From positions 62,001-126,000 of the forward strand of contig NZ_QDFV01000005.1 in assembly GCF_003075395.1 (NCBI RefSeq): a stretch of DNA of 64,000 bases. Direction: 5' to 3'. The notes under the pieces were generated by a model, which saw only the letters and a list, made by a program, of their open reading frames with translations, searched no databases and was not told the origin of the DNA. A program made the position numbers and the translations under genes. Shown piece after piece: positions 49,898-58,490 of this stretch. Each line of letters starts with the position of its first letter. The first letter of the stretch is position 1. The stretch comes from Microbacterium sp. TPD7012 (GTDB lineage Bacteria; Actinomycetota; Actinomycetes; Actinomycetales; Microbacteriaceae).

Positions 49898-51993
49898 GCT
49901 TCCTCCTTCGGATCGTGGTCGTGCAGAGGCGGGGCCAGGGTGGCGAACGGGATGGCGTCGGACCGGGGCGCCGCGAGGACCGCGACGTCGTAGCGGTCGA
50001 GATCCAGACGTCCGGAATGACGGATGCCGGTGAGCAGATCGGTGCCCGCACCGGCAATCTCGACCGAGACCGGAGCGCGTCCGTGGTTCAGGTAGAAGGT
50101 GTAGTCGGTGTCATCGTCGGCGCGGGTGACGACCTCGACGTCGACGTCGGTGCGGTCGCGGGCCGGGAGTCCGGCCGTGAGCAGCACATCCCGGAAGATC
50201 GGCAGCATGCCCTCGGGCTCGACGATCGCGCTGAGGTACCAGGCGGAGCCGGTGCCGACCGCATGCCGCGTGACGGCGGGGAGGCCGTCGAGCTCGCCGC
50301 CGACATACGTCCCGCGCACCTCGACGTCGCCGTCGGCCTCGAGCCACTCGCTCCACTGCGGCACGGTGAGGCTCTCACCCGCGTAGTCGATGAGCGAGGT
50401 CAGTCCGTCGGCGATCGGCCACTGCTCGTCGACCTCGATGCCGAGCAGGTCGCGCAGCAGACCGGGCGCTCCGCCCTCGTGCACCTTCTCGGTCGCGTCC
50501 ACGACACCCGAGAACGGCCCGACCACCAGATGCCCGCCGCGCTCGACGAACGCACGGAGCGCATCGGCCTGCGGCTGCTCGACGATGTAGAGGTTCGGCA
50601 CCACGACCACGTCGTACGCGTCGAACGGACCCGTGGCGCGCACGGCATCCGTCGGCTGGCCGAGCGTGTACAGCGCACGATGCCAGGCGCGGGCCTGCTG
50701 CGCCCACTGCAGTCGCTGCGAGGGGAGCGACTCCACCGCGCTGATGCCCCACCAGGAATCCCAGTCGACGACCAGCGCCACCCGCGAGCGCACCCGGGTG
50801 CCGCGCACCGGCTCGAGCTTCTTCAGCTCGAGCCCGAGGGCCTTGGTCTCCTGGAAGCTGCGCGACCGCTCGCCCCGGTGGCCGAGCATCGCCGAGTGGA
50901 ACTTCTCCTGCCCGTACCGGGCCTGGCGCCACTGGAAGAACATCACGGCATCCGATCCGTGCGCGACGGCCTGCAGGCTCTCGACGCGGATCTTGCCCGG
51001 TGCCTTCGGCACGTTCACGTCGCGCCAGCTCGTGGCGCTGGCCGATGACTCGAGCAGCAGCCAGGGCTGCCCGCCCTTGAGCGAGCGCATGAGTCCGTAG
51101 TTGAGCGCGGCGCCGACGTGCGAGGTCGGGTCGGCGGGCTCGGGGTAGGCGTCATCGGTGACGACGTCTTCGACGGCTGCGAAGTCCCAGTAGTCGAGGT
51201 CGCGGAACATGCTCATGAAGTTCGTGGTCACCGCGATGTCGGGCGTGGCCTCGCGGAGCACGTCGATCTCGAGCTGGAACAGCTCGAGCAGCGCATCGGA
51301 CGAGAACCGCTCGAAGTCGAGGAGCTTGGTCGGGTTGACCGGACCGGGCGCCTTCTTCGGCGTCTCGATGTGCTCCCACGAGGTGTAGCGCTGGCCCCAC
51401 ACGTTGACGCCCCAGGCCTCGTTGAGTCCGTCGAGGTCGCCGTAGCGATCGCGCAGCCAGCGGCGGAAGTGCCGTGCCGACTCGGGGCACCAGCAGCGGG
51501 AGGTGTGGTCGCCGTACTCGTTCGAGATGTGCCACATCGCGAGTCCCGGGTGTGCGCCGTAGCGCTCGGCCATGGCGCGGGCCATGCGTGCGACGTTCTC
51601 ACGCCAGATCGGCGACGACGGGCAGTAGGTCTGCCGGGATCCGAACTCGAGGCGGTGGCCGTCGGCATCCCACGGCGCCATCTCGGGGTGCGCGCGCAGC
51701 AGCCACGAAGGAGGGGTCGCGGTGGCGGTGGCGAGGTCGATCGCGATGCCGGCATCCCAGAGCAGGTCGATGATGCGGTCGAGCCAGGCCCAGTCGTAGA
51801 CGCCGGGTTCGGGTTCGAGCTGCGGCCAGCTGAAGATGGGCAGGCTGACCATGTTCACTCCCGCCTCGCGCATCAGGCGGATGTCTTCGTGCCAGGTCTC
51901 CTCCGACCACTGGTCGGGGTTGTAGTCGCCGCCGTAGGCGAGCGCGTCGAGGCGGACGCGCCGGATCGGCTGGTCGGCTGCGGATGCGGGCAC
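49894..51993 (-). CDS. GH42 beta-galactosidase family protein
   Basis: This 699-residue, non-secreted protein (no signal) has an A domain with YGGDYNPDQWSEETWHEDIR and acid/base Glu in MWHISNEYGDH near residue 150. Part of the Cys zinc site is seen in SRCWCPESARHF. The nucleophile Glu lies in WLLLESSASATSWR near 315. Trimerisation and C-terminal beta domains follow. Members cleave terminal beta-galactosides or alpha-L-arabinopyranosides. The GTG start follows GAGAGGAG. It is the first gene of the operon and divergent from a GntR regulator, so the inducer may be a galactoside-type conjugate. Confidence 0.92.
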   Translation of the reverse strand: MPASAADQPIRRVRLDALAYGGDYNPDQWSEETWHEDIRLMREAGVNMVSLPIFSWPQLEPEPGVYDWAWLDRIIDLLWDAGIAIDLATATATPPSWLLRAHPEMAPWDADGHRLEFGSRQTYCPSSPIWRENVARMARAMAERYGAHPGLAMWHISNEYGDHTSRCWCPESARHFRRWLRDRYGDLDGLNEAWGVNVWGQRYTSWEHIETPKKAPGPVNPTKLLDFERFSSDALLELFQLEIDVLREATPDIAVTTNFMSMFRDLDYWDFAAVEDVVTDDAYPEPADPTSHVGAALNYGLMRSLKGGQPWLLLESSASATSWRDVNVPKAPGKIRVESLQAVAHGSDAVMFFQWRQARYGQEKFHSAMLGHRGERSRSFQETKALGLELKKLEPVRGTRVRSRVALVVDWDSWWGISAVESLPSQRLQWAQQARAWHRALYTLGQPTDAVRATGPFDAYDVVVVPNLYIVEQPQADALRAFVERGGHLVVGPFSGVVDATEKVHEGGAPGLLRDLLGIEVDEQWPIADGLTSLIDYAGESLTVPQWSEWLEADGDVEVRGTYVGGELDGLPAVTRHAVGTGSAWYLSAIVEPEGMLPIFRDVLLTAGLPARDRTDVDVEVVTRADDDTDYTFYLNHGRAPVSVEIAGAGTDLLTGIRHSGRLDLDRYDVAVLAAPRSDAIPFATLAPPLHDHDPKEEA

Positions 51994-52061
51994 GACGGCT
52001 CCTCTCTGAGTTCTCCGTGCGGTTGCGGTCTCGCTCTGGTGCTTTTCCCGAACCGGCTGTA

Positions 52062-52076
52062 TTCTGTATACAACAC
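52062..52076. promoter_or_regulatory. GntR operator in the GH42/GntR divergent region
   Basis: The palindrome TGTATACA (52065-52072) is centred in TTCTGTATACAACA. The GTATAC core is common in GntR/FadR-type sites. On the minus strand TATACA could be the GH42 -10, so binding would repress the operon. Confidence 0.6.
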
Positions 52077-52141
52077 ACTAGGACGTCGTCCGGAGGCCGT
52101 CAACCCATAGGCTGACGGGCAAGCGGCAGAACGGGAGAGGC

Positions 52142-52798
52142 ATGGCAATCGAACGCAGGAACCTGCGCTCGCAGGTGCGTGCGGAGCTTCTGGAGCGGAT
52201 GCGCGCCGGCCTCGTGCAGCCCGGCGAGGGCATCAACGAGGTGCAGCTGGCCACCGAACTCGGCGTCAGCCGCACACCGCTGCGCGAAGCACTGATCGCC
52301 CTCGAGTCTGAGGGCCAGATCGAGAGCGAGAACGGCAAGGGCTTCCGGTTCGTGCCGCTCAGCGCCTCGGAATTCCGCGATCTCGCTCCCGTCATGGCCG
52401 CCCTGGAGAGCCTCGCGCTCGAGCTCAGCCCGCCCGACGAGCTGCGCGAGATCGGCATCCGTCTGAAAGAGATGGCGGATGCCTTCGCCGACGAGCTCGT
52501 CGAACACCAGCTCGTCATCACCAAGGACGACGAGTGGCACAGCGTCATGCTGTCGGCCTGCCCGAACACGCGTCTGCTGGCGGTCATCGAGAGCGTGCGC
52601 AGCTCCTTCCACCGCTACGAGTCGCTGCTCGTCCCGGAAGACGTGAAGGTCGAGCGCGTCGCCGCCGAGCACGCCGAGATCGCCCGCCGCCTGGCCGCGG
52701 GCGACATCCCCGGCGCCGTCGAGGCACTGAAGCTCAACTGGCTGCACGGCATGCAGCGCATCCTCGACAACGCGACGAGCAGCTACTTCACCGCGTAG
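52142..52798 (+). CDS. GntR-family (FCD domain) transcriptional regulator
   Basis: This 218-residue protein has a winged helix in residues 1-70 (RRNLRSQVRAELLERMRAGL, then LATELGVSRTPLREALIALE). A FadR-type all-helical ligand domain follows, with likely metal or ligand His/Asp residues (DEWHSVMLSACPN, AEHAEIARRLAAGD). GGGAGAGG precedes the ATG. Divergent transcription from the GH42 operon and the TGTATACA palindrome indicate it is the local repressor. FCD ligands are usually organic or amino acids, which would fit the decarboxylase genes better than a free sugar. Confidence 0.93.
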   Translation: MAIERRNLRSQVRAELLERMRAGLVQPGEGINEVQLATELGVSRTPLREALIALESEGQIESENGKGFRFVPLSASEFRDLAPVMAALESLALELSPPDELREIGIRLKEMADAFADELVEHQLVITKDDEWHSVMLSACPNTRLLAVIESVRSSFHRYESLLVPEDVKVERVAAEHAEIARRLAAGDIPGAVEALKLNWLHGMQRILDNATSSYFTA

Positions 52799-52869
52799 CG
52801 ATCGCCGCCCGGATGTCGGCGATCGCCGCATCGATCTCTTCTTCGCGAGACCCGCGCAGTCCCGATCCG

Positions 52870-53430
52870 TTACGTGGCACCAGAGTCAGCACTTCCGGGA
52901 ATACGAGAGGCGGCGTCTATGCTCTCTCGACGCGTCATGCCGACCCGCCATGATGGTCCCCGAGGTTTGAGAGGACGAATTATCAGCCTCCGCGAGTCAG
53001 CCAGGTCGATGATAATCACTGCGTAGCAGAAGAATCTGTAGGCGTGCGTGCTGTGTGCGACGACGACACTCTCCTTCGAGTACGCAGCGACCGGGGTATC
53101 TCCGTGCTCCTCCCAAACGCTGATCTCGCCACTTAGATCGACGCATATCGATCCATTCCTGAACTCCCGGCGAGGAACTCCGCCGCCGTTCTGCAGTTGC
53201 GCTTCGTCGAAAGCGATTGCCCACCCGTCGCGTCGCTCCGCGACCTTTCGTGCCAGCCGGCGGAGTCCGTGACCGCGCATCAAGATCATGACGAGCGAAC
53301 CAACCGCAGTCACGCCAATGATCAGGGTCGCAACACAGCTGCCGAGAGCCATGTGGCCCAGCGTCAAGAAAGGAAGCGGGGTTGCTAGTAGTACTACGAG
53401 AAATACGACCCACGACCCGTAGTCGACCAT
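52870..53430 (-). CDS. unknown membrane protein, possibly frameshifted near its C-terminus
   Basis: This 186-residue frame has two membrane helices (VVFLVVLLATPLPFLTLGHM and CVATLIIGVTAVGSLVMILM) and then a basic linker. A soluble beta-rich part follows (GSICVDLSGEISVWEEHG, SVVVAHSTHAYRFFCYAVII) that could be a PH-like domain. No family is recognised. After about 52930 a second minus-strand frame, closed by TGA at 52790-52788, encodes a more protein-like tail (PPLVFPEVLTLVPRNGSGLR, then GSREEEIDAAIADIRAAIAT). The original gene may therefore have ended there and lost a base. GC is lower than in neighbouring genes. Confidence 0.6.
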   Translation of the reverse strand: MVDYGSWVVFLVVLLATPLPFLTLGHMALGSCVATLIIGVTAVGSLVMILMRGHGLRRLARKVAERRDGWAIAFDEAQLQNGGGVPRREFRNGSICVDLSGEISVWEEHGDTPVAAYSKESVVVAHSTHAYRFFCYAVIIIDLADSRRLIIRPLKPRGPSWRVGMTRRESIDAASRIPGSADSGAT

Positions 53431-53453
53431 GTACAGCTGCGGTATCAGAGGCC

Positions 53454-53783
53454 TCAGATCCGCGACCTCTCTGAGTCACTTTCCAGGTTATTTAGCGTTC
53501 GACCCATTCTTCCCACTCTGTGTGAGACTGCACTCATATCTACCAGCCTGACATGACGCATACCTCGACCGTACCTATCCACGCGGGCTCCAACTAATCC
53601 GGTCACGAGAAGCACAAAGATATTCCAGTCGTACCAACCCAAACACGCGCCATAACTAGATTTCTGCCACCACGCATGGACGAAGATCCATCCAAGGAGG
53701 GCTCCGGGTATCAATACCAACAAATATAATGACCTGAATGCAAAGAGAGCGAACAAGACAATGGAATCAAAGACCACGATCAT
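53454..53783 (-). CDS. unknown small membrane protein
   Basis: This 109-residue protein starts at ATG 53783 with GAGGAAG upstream; an in-frame ATG at 53828 has none. Three hydrophobic stretches (VLFALFAFRSLYLLVLIPGA, LLGWIFVHAWW, NIFVLLVTGLVGARVD) are followed by a basic, Ser-rich tail. There is no recognisable family. GC is far below the window average. It lies head to tail with 53430 and with the short frame ending at 53800, so the three may form one foreign cassette. Confidence 0.5.
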   Translation of the reverse strand: MIVVFDSIVLFALFAFRSLYLLVLIPGALLGWIFVHAWWQKSSYGACLGWYDWNIFVLLVTGLVGARVDRYGRGMRHVRLVDMSAVSHRVGRMGRTLNNLESDSERSRI

Positions 53784-53799
53784 GGAGTGCTTCCTCGGG

Positions 53800-54111
53800 T
53801 TAGCCACCCAAACGCTCGACATCCTCATTTAACCGCTGGCCGTTCTCGGGGATGTCGCGGCTCTCGATCGGCGCGGATGCCGGGAGCCTTGAACTCATCC
53901 CCTGCGCGATCTTCGCATCGGCGACCGCCGCCGAATCCGGGGTGATCACAACGAGCGTAGCGACAAGGCAGCGAGGCGAGGATGCCTCGAACAACACCGA
54001 CCACAGGCGGACCCTTCGAAGGACGAACTGCGGAGGTACTGCGGCCGCATAGCTAAGAAATAGCGGATACCGAGATTCCAGCGCGACGAGAAGTCGATAA
54101 CAAGTTCGCAA
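53800..54111 (-). CDS. doubtful short gene or gene remnant
   Basis: This frame of 103 codons has a C-terminal half (VVITPDSAAVADAKIAQGMS, then PASAPIESRDIPENGQRLNE) that looks like real protein and ends just upstream of the ribosome site of the next gene (53783). Its N-terminal half is less convincing, and no good ribosome site precedes ATG 54111. It may be the 3' remnant of a longer gene in a decaying low-GC region. Confidence 0.3.
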   Translation of the reverse strand: MRTCYRLLVALESRYPLFLSYAAAVPPQFVLRRVRLWSVLFEASSPRCLVATLVVITPDSAAVADAKIAQGMSSRLPASAPIESRDIPENGQRLNEDVERLGG

Positions 54112-54513
54112 CTACACAGATCCCGGGTCTCCCGGTGAAAGCGATCTGCACTCCAGGTTCGGCCCTTCTCAGGGTGGAAGCGGTCTCCTCAGCAGGCACT
54201 CCCATTTCCCGCTCGCCACCTCAACGGATGAGCGTCGCGCTCGCTCCACATGTCGACGTCAACATACGATGGCGGGGAAGACGTTCCTGCACGCGGTACG
54301 ACGAACCGTCTGTCTTCACGTCTCGAACTCTGCGCGAACAAGCCTTTCCCGAGATTTCAACGTTCGATGGATGATCTCGTGAATGTAACGAAACCATTAC
54401 AGCGGCTTGACTTCGAGTCTCGAACTCAAGAAAGTTGCTCAAGCGAACCATCACCGAAGCGGGTTCGCACGGCGTCGAGAACGACGCCGCCGTTCACAGC
54501 GAAGGAGCTCGGA
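54112..54513. other. non-coding region upstream of the ChvE-type gene
   Basis: I see no convincing gene in these 400 bases. Composition shifts from lower to normal GC. TGTAA (54384-54388) and TTACA (54397-54401) form a short inverted repeat with 8-base spacing, a possible sugar-regulator operator. TTGACT at 54407-54412 could be a -35, but no good -10 follows. Confidence 0.4.
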
Positions 54514-55668
54514 ATGAAGAAGAAGTATGCACTGGCCGCACTCGGCCTGGTGGGGGCGCTCGCCCTCGCGGGATGCGGTGGCGGCGGCGCCGGCTCCGCG
54601 GGCGGCGGCGACGACAAGGGCTCGGTCGACAAGGGCGACCTGCTGATCGGCGTGTCCATGCCCACGCAGACCTCCGAGCGCTGGATCGCCGACGGCAGCG
54701 CCGTCGAGGCGGGCCTCGAGGACTCGGGCTACCAGGTCGACCTGCAGTACGCCGGCGACGACATCCCCACCCAGGGTCAGCAGATCGACCAGATGATCAC
54801 CAAGGGCGCCGATCTCCTGATCATCGCCGCCATCGACGGCACGGCGCTCTCTTCGCAGCTCGACGCCGCAGCGGCCGCGAACATCCCGGTCATCTCCTAC
54901 GACCGACTGATCCGCGACAGCGAGAACGTCGACTTCTACGTCACCTTCGACAACTACAAGGTCGGCGTCCAGCAGGCGACCTCGCTGCTCGTGGGCCTCG
55001 GCGTGCTCGACGCGGACGGCAAGGAGACCGACGTCAAGGGCCCGTTCAACATCGAGCTCTTCGCCGGCTCGCTCGACGACAACAACGCGCACTTCTTCTG
55101 GCAGGGCGCGATCGACACCCTGCAGCCGTTCATCGACGACGGCGTGCTGGCAGTGCCGTCGGGTCAGACCGACATCGAGCAGGCCGCGATCCTGCGCTGG
55201 CAGCAGGAGACGGCGCAGAAGCGCATGGAAGACCTGCTGACCTCGACGTACGGCAACGGCACGAAGCTCGACGGAGTGCTCTCGCCCTACGACGGTCTCT
55301 CCCGAGGCATCATCACGGCGCTGCAGGGCACCGGCGGACTCGGCGCGAACATCGAGGCCGGACTCCCGATCGTGACCGGTCAGGATGCCGAGATCGGCTC
55401 GGTCAGCCTGATCAACCAGGGCGTGCAGTTCGCCTCGATCTTCAAGGACACGCGCAAGCTCGCCGAGCAGTCGGTCGTGGTCGCCGAGGCCATGCTCCAG
55501 GGTGACGAGCCCGAGGCCAACGACACGAAGACCTACGACAACGGCGTGAAGATCGTCCCGTCGTACCTGCTCCAGTCGGACATCGTCTACAAGGACAACA
55601 TCACGTCGCTCCTCATCGACTCCGGTTACTGGACCCAGGCCGAGGTCGACGCGGGCGTCGCCGAATAG
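54514..55668 (+). CDS. multiple-sugar-binding lipoprotein (ChvE/XylF type)
   Basis: This 384-residue protein starts at ATG 54514 after GAAGGAG. The signal peptide MKKKYALAALGLVGALALAG ends at a lipobox Cys, then a Gly-rich spacer. The mature part is a periplasmic-binding-protein type I fold (IGVSMPTQTSERWIADGSAV, GADLLIIAAIDGTALSSQLD, IPVISYDRLIRDSENVDFYV, FDNYKVGVQQA), closely resembling ChvE/XylF proteins that bind pentoses and hexoses. It feeds the MmsA/MmsB-type importer encoded next. Confidence 0.94.
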   Translation: MKKKYALAALGLVGALALAGCGGGGAGSAGGGDDKGSVDKGDLLIGVSMPTQTSERWIADGSAVEAGLEDSGYQVDLQYAGDDIPTQGQQIDQMITKGADLLIIAAIDGTALSSQLDAAAAANIPVISYDRLIRDSENVDFYVTFDNYKVGVQQATSLLVGLGVLDADGKETDVKGPFNIELFAGSLDDNNAHFFWQGAIDTLQPFIDDGVLAVPSGQTDIEQAAILRWQQETAQKRMEDLLTSTYGNGTKLDGVLSPYDGLSRGIITALQGTGGLGANIEAGLPIVTGQDAEIGSVSLINQGVQFASIFKDTRKLAEQSVVVAEAMLQGDEPEANDTKTYDNGVKIVPSYLLQSDIVYKDNITSLLIDSGYWTQAEVDAGVAE

Positions 55669-55677
55669 TCCCTGACC

Positions 55678-55711
55678 GTGGGGCGCGTGGCCGGACGGCC
55701 GCGCGCCCCAC
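55678..55711 (+). terminator. intercistronic hairpin after the sugar-binding protein gene
   Basis: GTGGGGCGCG (55678-55687) pairs perfectly with CGCGCCCCAC (55702-55711), with an inner GGCC/GGCC. It starts 9 bases after the stop. Such hairpins commonly keep binding-protein mRNA more abundant than that of the membrane subunits. Confidence 0.65.
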
Positions 55712-55735
55712 AGCTCGATCGGAAGGACACCGTCC

Positions 55736-57277
55736 ATGACGACAGCCATCCTGGAGATGCGCAACATCGAGAAGAGCTTCCCGGGGGTGAAAGCCCTCCA
55801 AGGCGTCGACCTCGATGTGAAGCCCGGCGAGATCCTCGCGATCTGCGGAGAGAACGGCGCGGGGAAGTCCACGCTCATGAAGGTGCTCTCGGGCGTCTAC
55901 CCCCACGGCAGCTACGAGGGGGAGATCGTCTACGAGGGCGAAGAGGCGACCTTCGGCTCCATCAACGATTCCGAGAGCGTCGGCATCGTGATCATCCATC
56001 AGGAGCTCGCCCTCATCCCGCACCTCAGCGTCGCCGAGAACATCTTCCTCGGCAATGAGCGCCGGGGCCGAGGCGGACTGATCGACTGGGACCGCGCCAA
56101 CGCGGAGGCCTCCCGTCTGATGGCCCAGGTCGGCCTCGACGAGGACCCGACGGCGCCGGTGTCGCAGCTCGGCGTCGGCAAGCAGCAGCTCATCGAGATC
56201 GCGAAGGCTCTCTCGAAGAACGTGCGCCTGCTCATCCTCGACGAGCCCACGGCGGCGCTGAACGACACCGATTCCGCTCATCTGCTCGATCTGCTCCGAC
56301 GCCTGCGCGACGAGGGGATGACGTCGATCATCATCTCCCACAAGCTCAACGAGATCGCCGCGATCGCCGACCGCACGACCGTCATCCGCGACGGCAAGAC
56401 GATCGTGACGCTCGACATGAGCGATCCGGCGTCGACGCAGGAGACGATCATCCGCGCGATGGTCGGCCGCGACCTCGCCAACCGCTACCCCGAGCGCACG
56501 CCGGACATCGGGGACGAGGTCCTCCGCATCGAGCACTGGACCGTGCATCACCCTACGCAGCCCGGCCGCGTCATGGTCGACGACGCGTCGCTGACGGTGC
56601 GCGCCGGTGAGGTCGTCGGCATCGCCGGCCTCATGGGCGCCGGGCGCACCGAGCTGGCGATGAGCGTCTTCGGCCGCACCTACGGACGCAACGCCAGCGG
56701 CAAGGTGTTCGTGCGCGGCAAGCAGGTCGACACCTCGACGACGAGCGCGGCGATCCGCGCCGGCATCGCGTACGCCACGGAGGACCGGAAGAAGTTCGGT
56801 CTCAACCTCATCGACGACATCCGTCACAACATCACGATGGCCTCGCTGCGCATGATCAGCCCCGGCGGCTGGATCGACGCGAACCGCGAGCTCAAGGTCG
56901 CCGAGCAGTACAAGGCCGAGCTCAACATCAAGTCGCCCACGGTCCTGCAGATGGTCGGCAACCTCTCGGGCGGCAACCAGCAGAAGGTCGTGCTGAGCAA
57001 ATGGATCCAGACCGGACCCGACGTCCTCATCCTCGATGAGCCGACCCGCGGGATCGATGTCGGGGCGAAGTACGAGATCTACACGATCATCAATCGACTG
57101 GTCGCCGAAGGAAAGGGCGTGCTGGTCATCTCGTCCGAGCTGCCGGAGCTCCTCGGCATCTGCGACCGCATCTACACACTGGCTTTCGGCAGGATCACCG
57201 GCGAAGTGCCGATCGCCCAGGCAACCCAGGAGAACCTCATGCACCTCATGACTGTCGAAAGGACGGCCGCATCATGA
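55736..57277 (+). CDS. sugar ABC transporter ATPase with two cassettes (MmsA/XylG type)
   Basis: This 513-residue protein has a first cassette with Walker [10 protein letters not shown] near 39, Q-loop [20 protein letters not shown] and Walker [13 protein letters not shown]. The second cassette has a degenerate Walker A ([10 protein letters not shown]), signature LSGGNQQKV near 405 and Walker [16 protein letters not shown]. This asymmetric pair is standard for CUT2 importers. GGAAGGA precedes the ATG. It overlaps the permease gene by 4 bases (ATGA) and energises sugar uptake from the cytoplasmic side. Confidence 0.95.
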   Translation: MTTAILEMRNIEKSFPGVKALQGVDLDVKPGEILAICGENGAGKSTLMKVLSGVYPHGSYEGEIVYEGEEATFGSINDSESVGIVIIHQELALIPHLSVAENIFLGNERRGRGGLIDWDRANAEASRLMAQVGLDEDPTAPVSQLGVGKQQLIEIAKALSKNVRLLILDEPTAALNDTDSAHLLDLLRRLRDEGMTSIIISHKLNEIAAIADRTTVIRDGKTIVTLDMSDPASTQETIIRAMVGRDLANRYPERTPDIGDEVLRIEHWTVHHPTQPGRVMVDDASLTVRAGEVVGIAGLMGAGRTELAMSVFGRTYGRNASGKVFVRGKQVDTSTTSAAIRAGIAYATEDRKKFGLNLIDDIRHNITMASLRMISPGGWIDANRELKVAEQYKAELNIKSPTVLQMVGNLSGGNQQKVVLSKWIQTGPDVLILDEPTRGIDVGAKYEIYTIINRLVAEGKGVLVISSELPELLGICDRIYTLAFGRITGEVPIAQATQENLMHLMTVERTAAS

Positions 57278-58452
57278 ACGGCGTCAGCAACCTGATGAGT
57301 CTCGCGACGCGGAATCTGCGTCAGAGCGGCATCCTCGTCGCGTTCGTCGCGATCGTCGCCTTTTTCGCGATCCTGAACCCGACGTTCCTCTCCCCCGGCA
57401 ACATCACCAACATCATCCTGCAGTACTCCTACATCCTGATCCTCGCGATCGGCATGGTGATCATCATCATCGCCGGGCACATCGACCTCTCGGTCGGCTC
57501 GGTCGTGGCGCTCACGGGCGCGGTCGCCGCGGTCGTCGTGATCCGCGGGCAGTACCCGTGGTGGGTCGGCGTGATCGCGGCGATCGCGGTCGGTCTGCTC
57601 GTCGGAGCCTGGCAGGGCTTCTGGGTCGCGTTCGTCGGCATCCCGGCGTTCATCGTGACGCTCGCCGGCATGCTGCTCTTCCGCGGACTCACGTTCCTCG
57701 TGCTCCAGAATGTCTCGCTCTCGCCCTTCGGCGGCACCTACTACCAGATCGCGAACGGGTTCATCAACGGACTCTTCGGCGGCTACGGCGTCGACGTGTT
57801 CACGCTCGCCATCTTCGCGTTCGGCGTCGTGGGGTACGCGGTCTGGCAGGTGCGCTCACGCCGTTCCAAGATCGCGCATCAGCAGACGATCGAGGCACTG
57901 CCCTGGTTCATCGTCAAGATCGCCCTCGTCGCCGCCGTCGTGATGTGGTTCGGCTACCAGCTGTCGATCAGCCGCGGTCTGCCCTTCGTGCTGATCATCC
58001 TGGCCGTGCTGATCATCGCGTACTCGGTCATCACGCAGAAGAGCGTGTTCGGCCGCCACGTGTACGCCATCGGCGGCAACCTGCACGCGGCCCTGCTCAG
58101 CGGCGTGAACGTGCGGAAGATCAACTTCTGGATCTTCGTCAACATGGGCATGCTCGCCGGCGTCGCCGGTGTCGTCTTCTCGTCTCGCACCAACGGCGCG
58201 CAGCCGGGCGCCGGCAACATGTTCGAGCTCGATGCGATCGCGGCCTGCTTCATCGGCGGCGCCGCGGTGACCGGTGGCGTCGGCCGCGTGGGCGGAGCCA
58301 TCATCGGTGGCCTGATCATGGCCGTGATGAGCAACGGCATGCAGCTCATGGGCCTCGACCAGGCGACCCAGCAGGTCGTGAAGGGTCTCGTGCTGCTGAT
58401 CGCCGTGGCGTTCGACGTCTGGAACAAGCGTCGCGCCGGAGCCGCGCGCTGA
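57274..58452 (+). CDS. sugar ABC transporter permease (MmsB/XylH type)
   Basis: This 392-residue protein has about 10 or more hydrophobic segments. Its landmarks are [35 protein letters not shown] (CUT2 hallmark), [20 protein letters not shown] and [20 protein letters not shown]. It forms the channel with the ATPase encoded upstream. Length and motif order fit XylH/MmsB subunits. The ROK regulator follows after a 37-base gap with its own -10. Confidence 0.95.
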   Translation: MNGVSNLMSLATRNLRQSGILVAFVAIVAFFAILNPTFLSPGNITNIILQYSYILILAIGMVIIIIAGHIDLSVGSVVALTGAVAAVVVIRGQYPWWVGVIAAIAVGLLVGAWQGFWVAFVGIPAFIVTLAGMLLFRGLTFLVLQNVSLSPFGGTYYQIANGFINGLFGGYGVDVFTLAIFAFGVVGYAVWQVRSRRSKIAHQQTIEALPWFIVKIALVAAVVMWFGYQLSISRGLPFVLIILAVLIIAYSVITQKSVFGRHVYAIGGNLHAALLSGVNVRKINFWIFVNMGMLAGVAGVVFSSRTNGAQPGAGNMFELDAIAACFIGGAAVTGGVGRVGGAIIGGLIMAVMSNGMQLMGLDQATQQVVKGLVLLIAVAFDVWNKRRAGAAR

Positions 58453-58477
58453 CCTCGGCGACGACGGCGCTGCGCGG

Positions 58478-58490
58478 TAGGCTCCCGCTA
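58478..58490 (+). promoter_or_regulatory. leaderless promoter -10 of the second ROK gene
   Basis: TAGGCT (58478-58483) is followed by 6 bases and ATG 58490, so the repressor can be made independently of the transporter operon. Confidence 0.55.

Noticed and set aside
49858..51048. Plus-strand frame (396 codons) antisense to GH42
   Set aside because: It has no motif or ribosome site, and the GH42 catalytic residues lie on the other strand.
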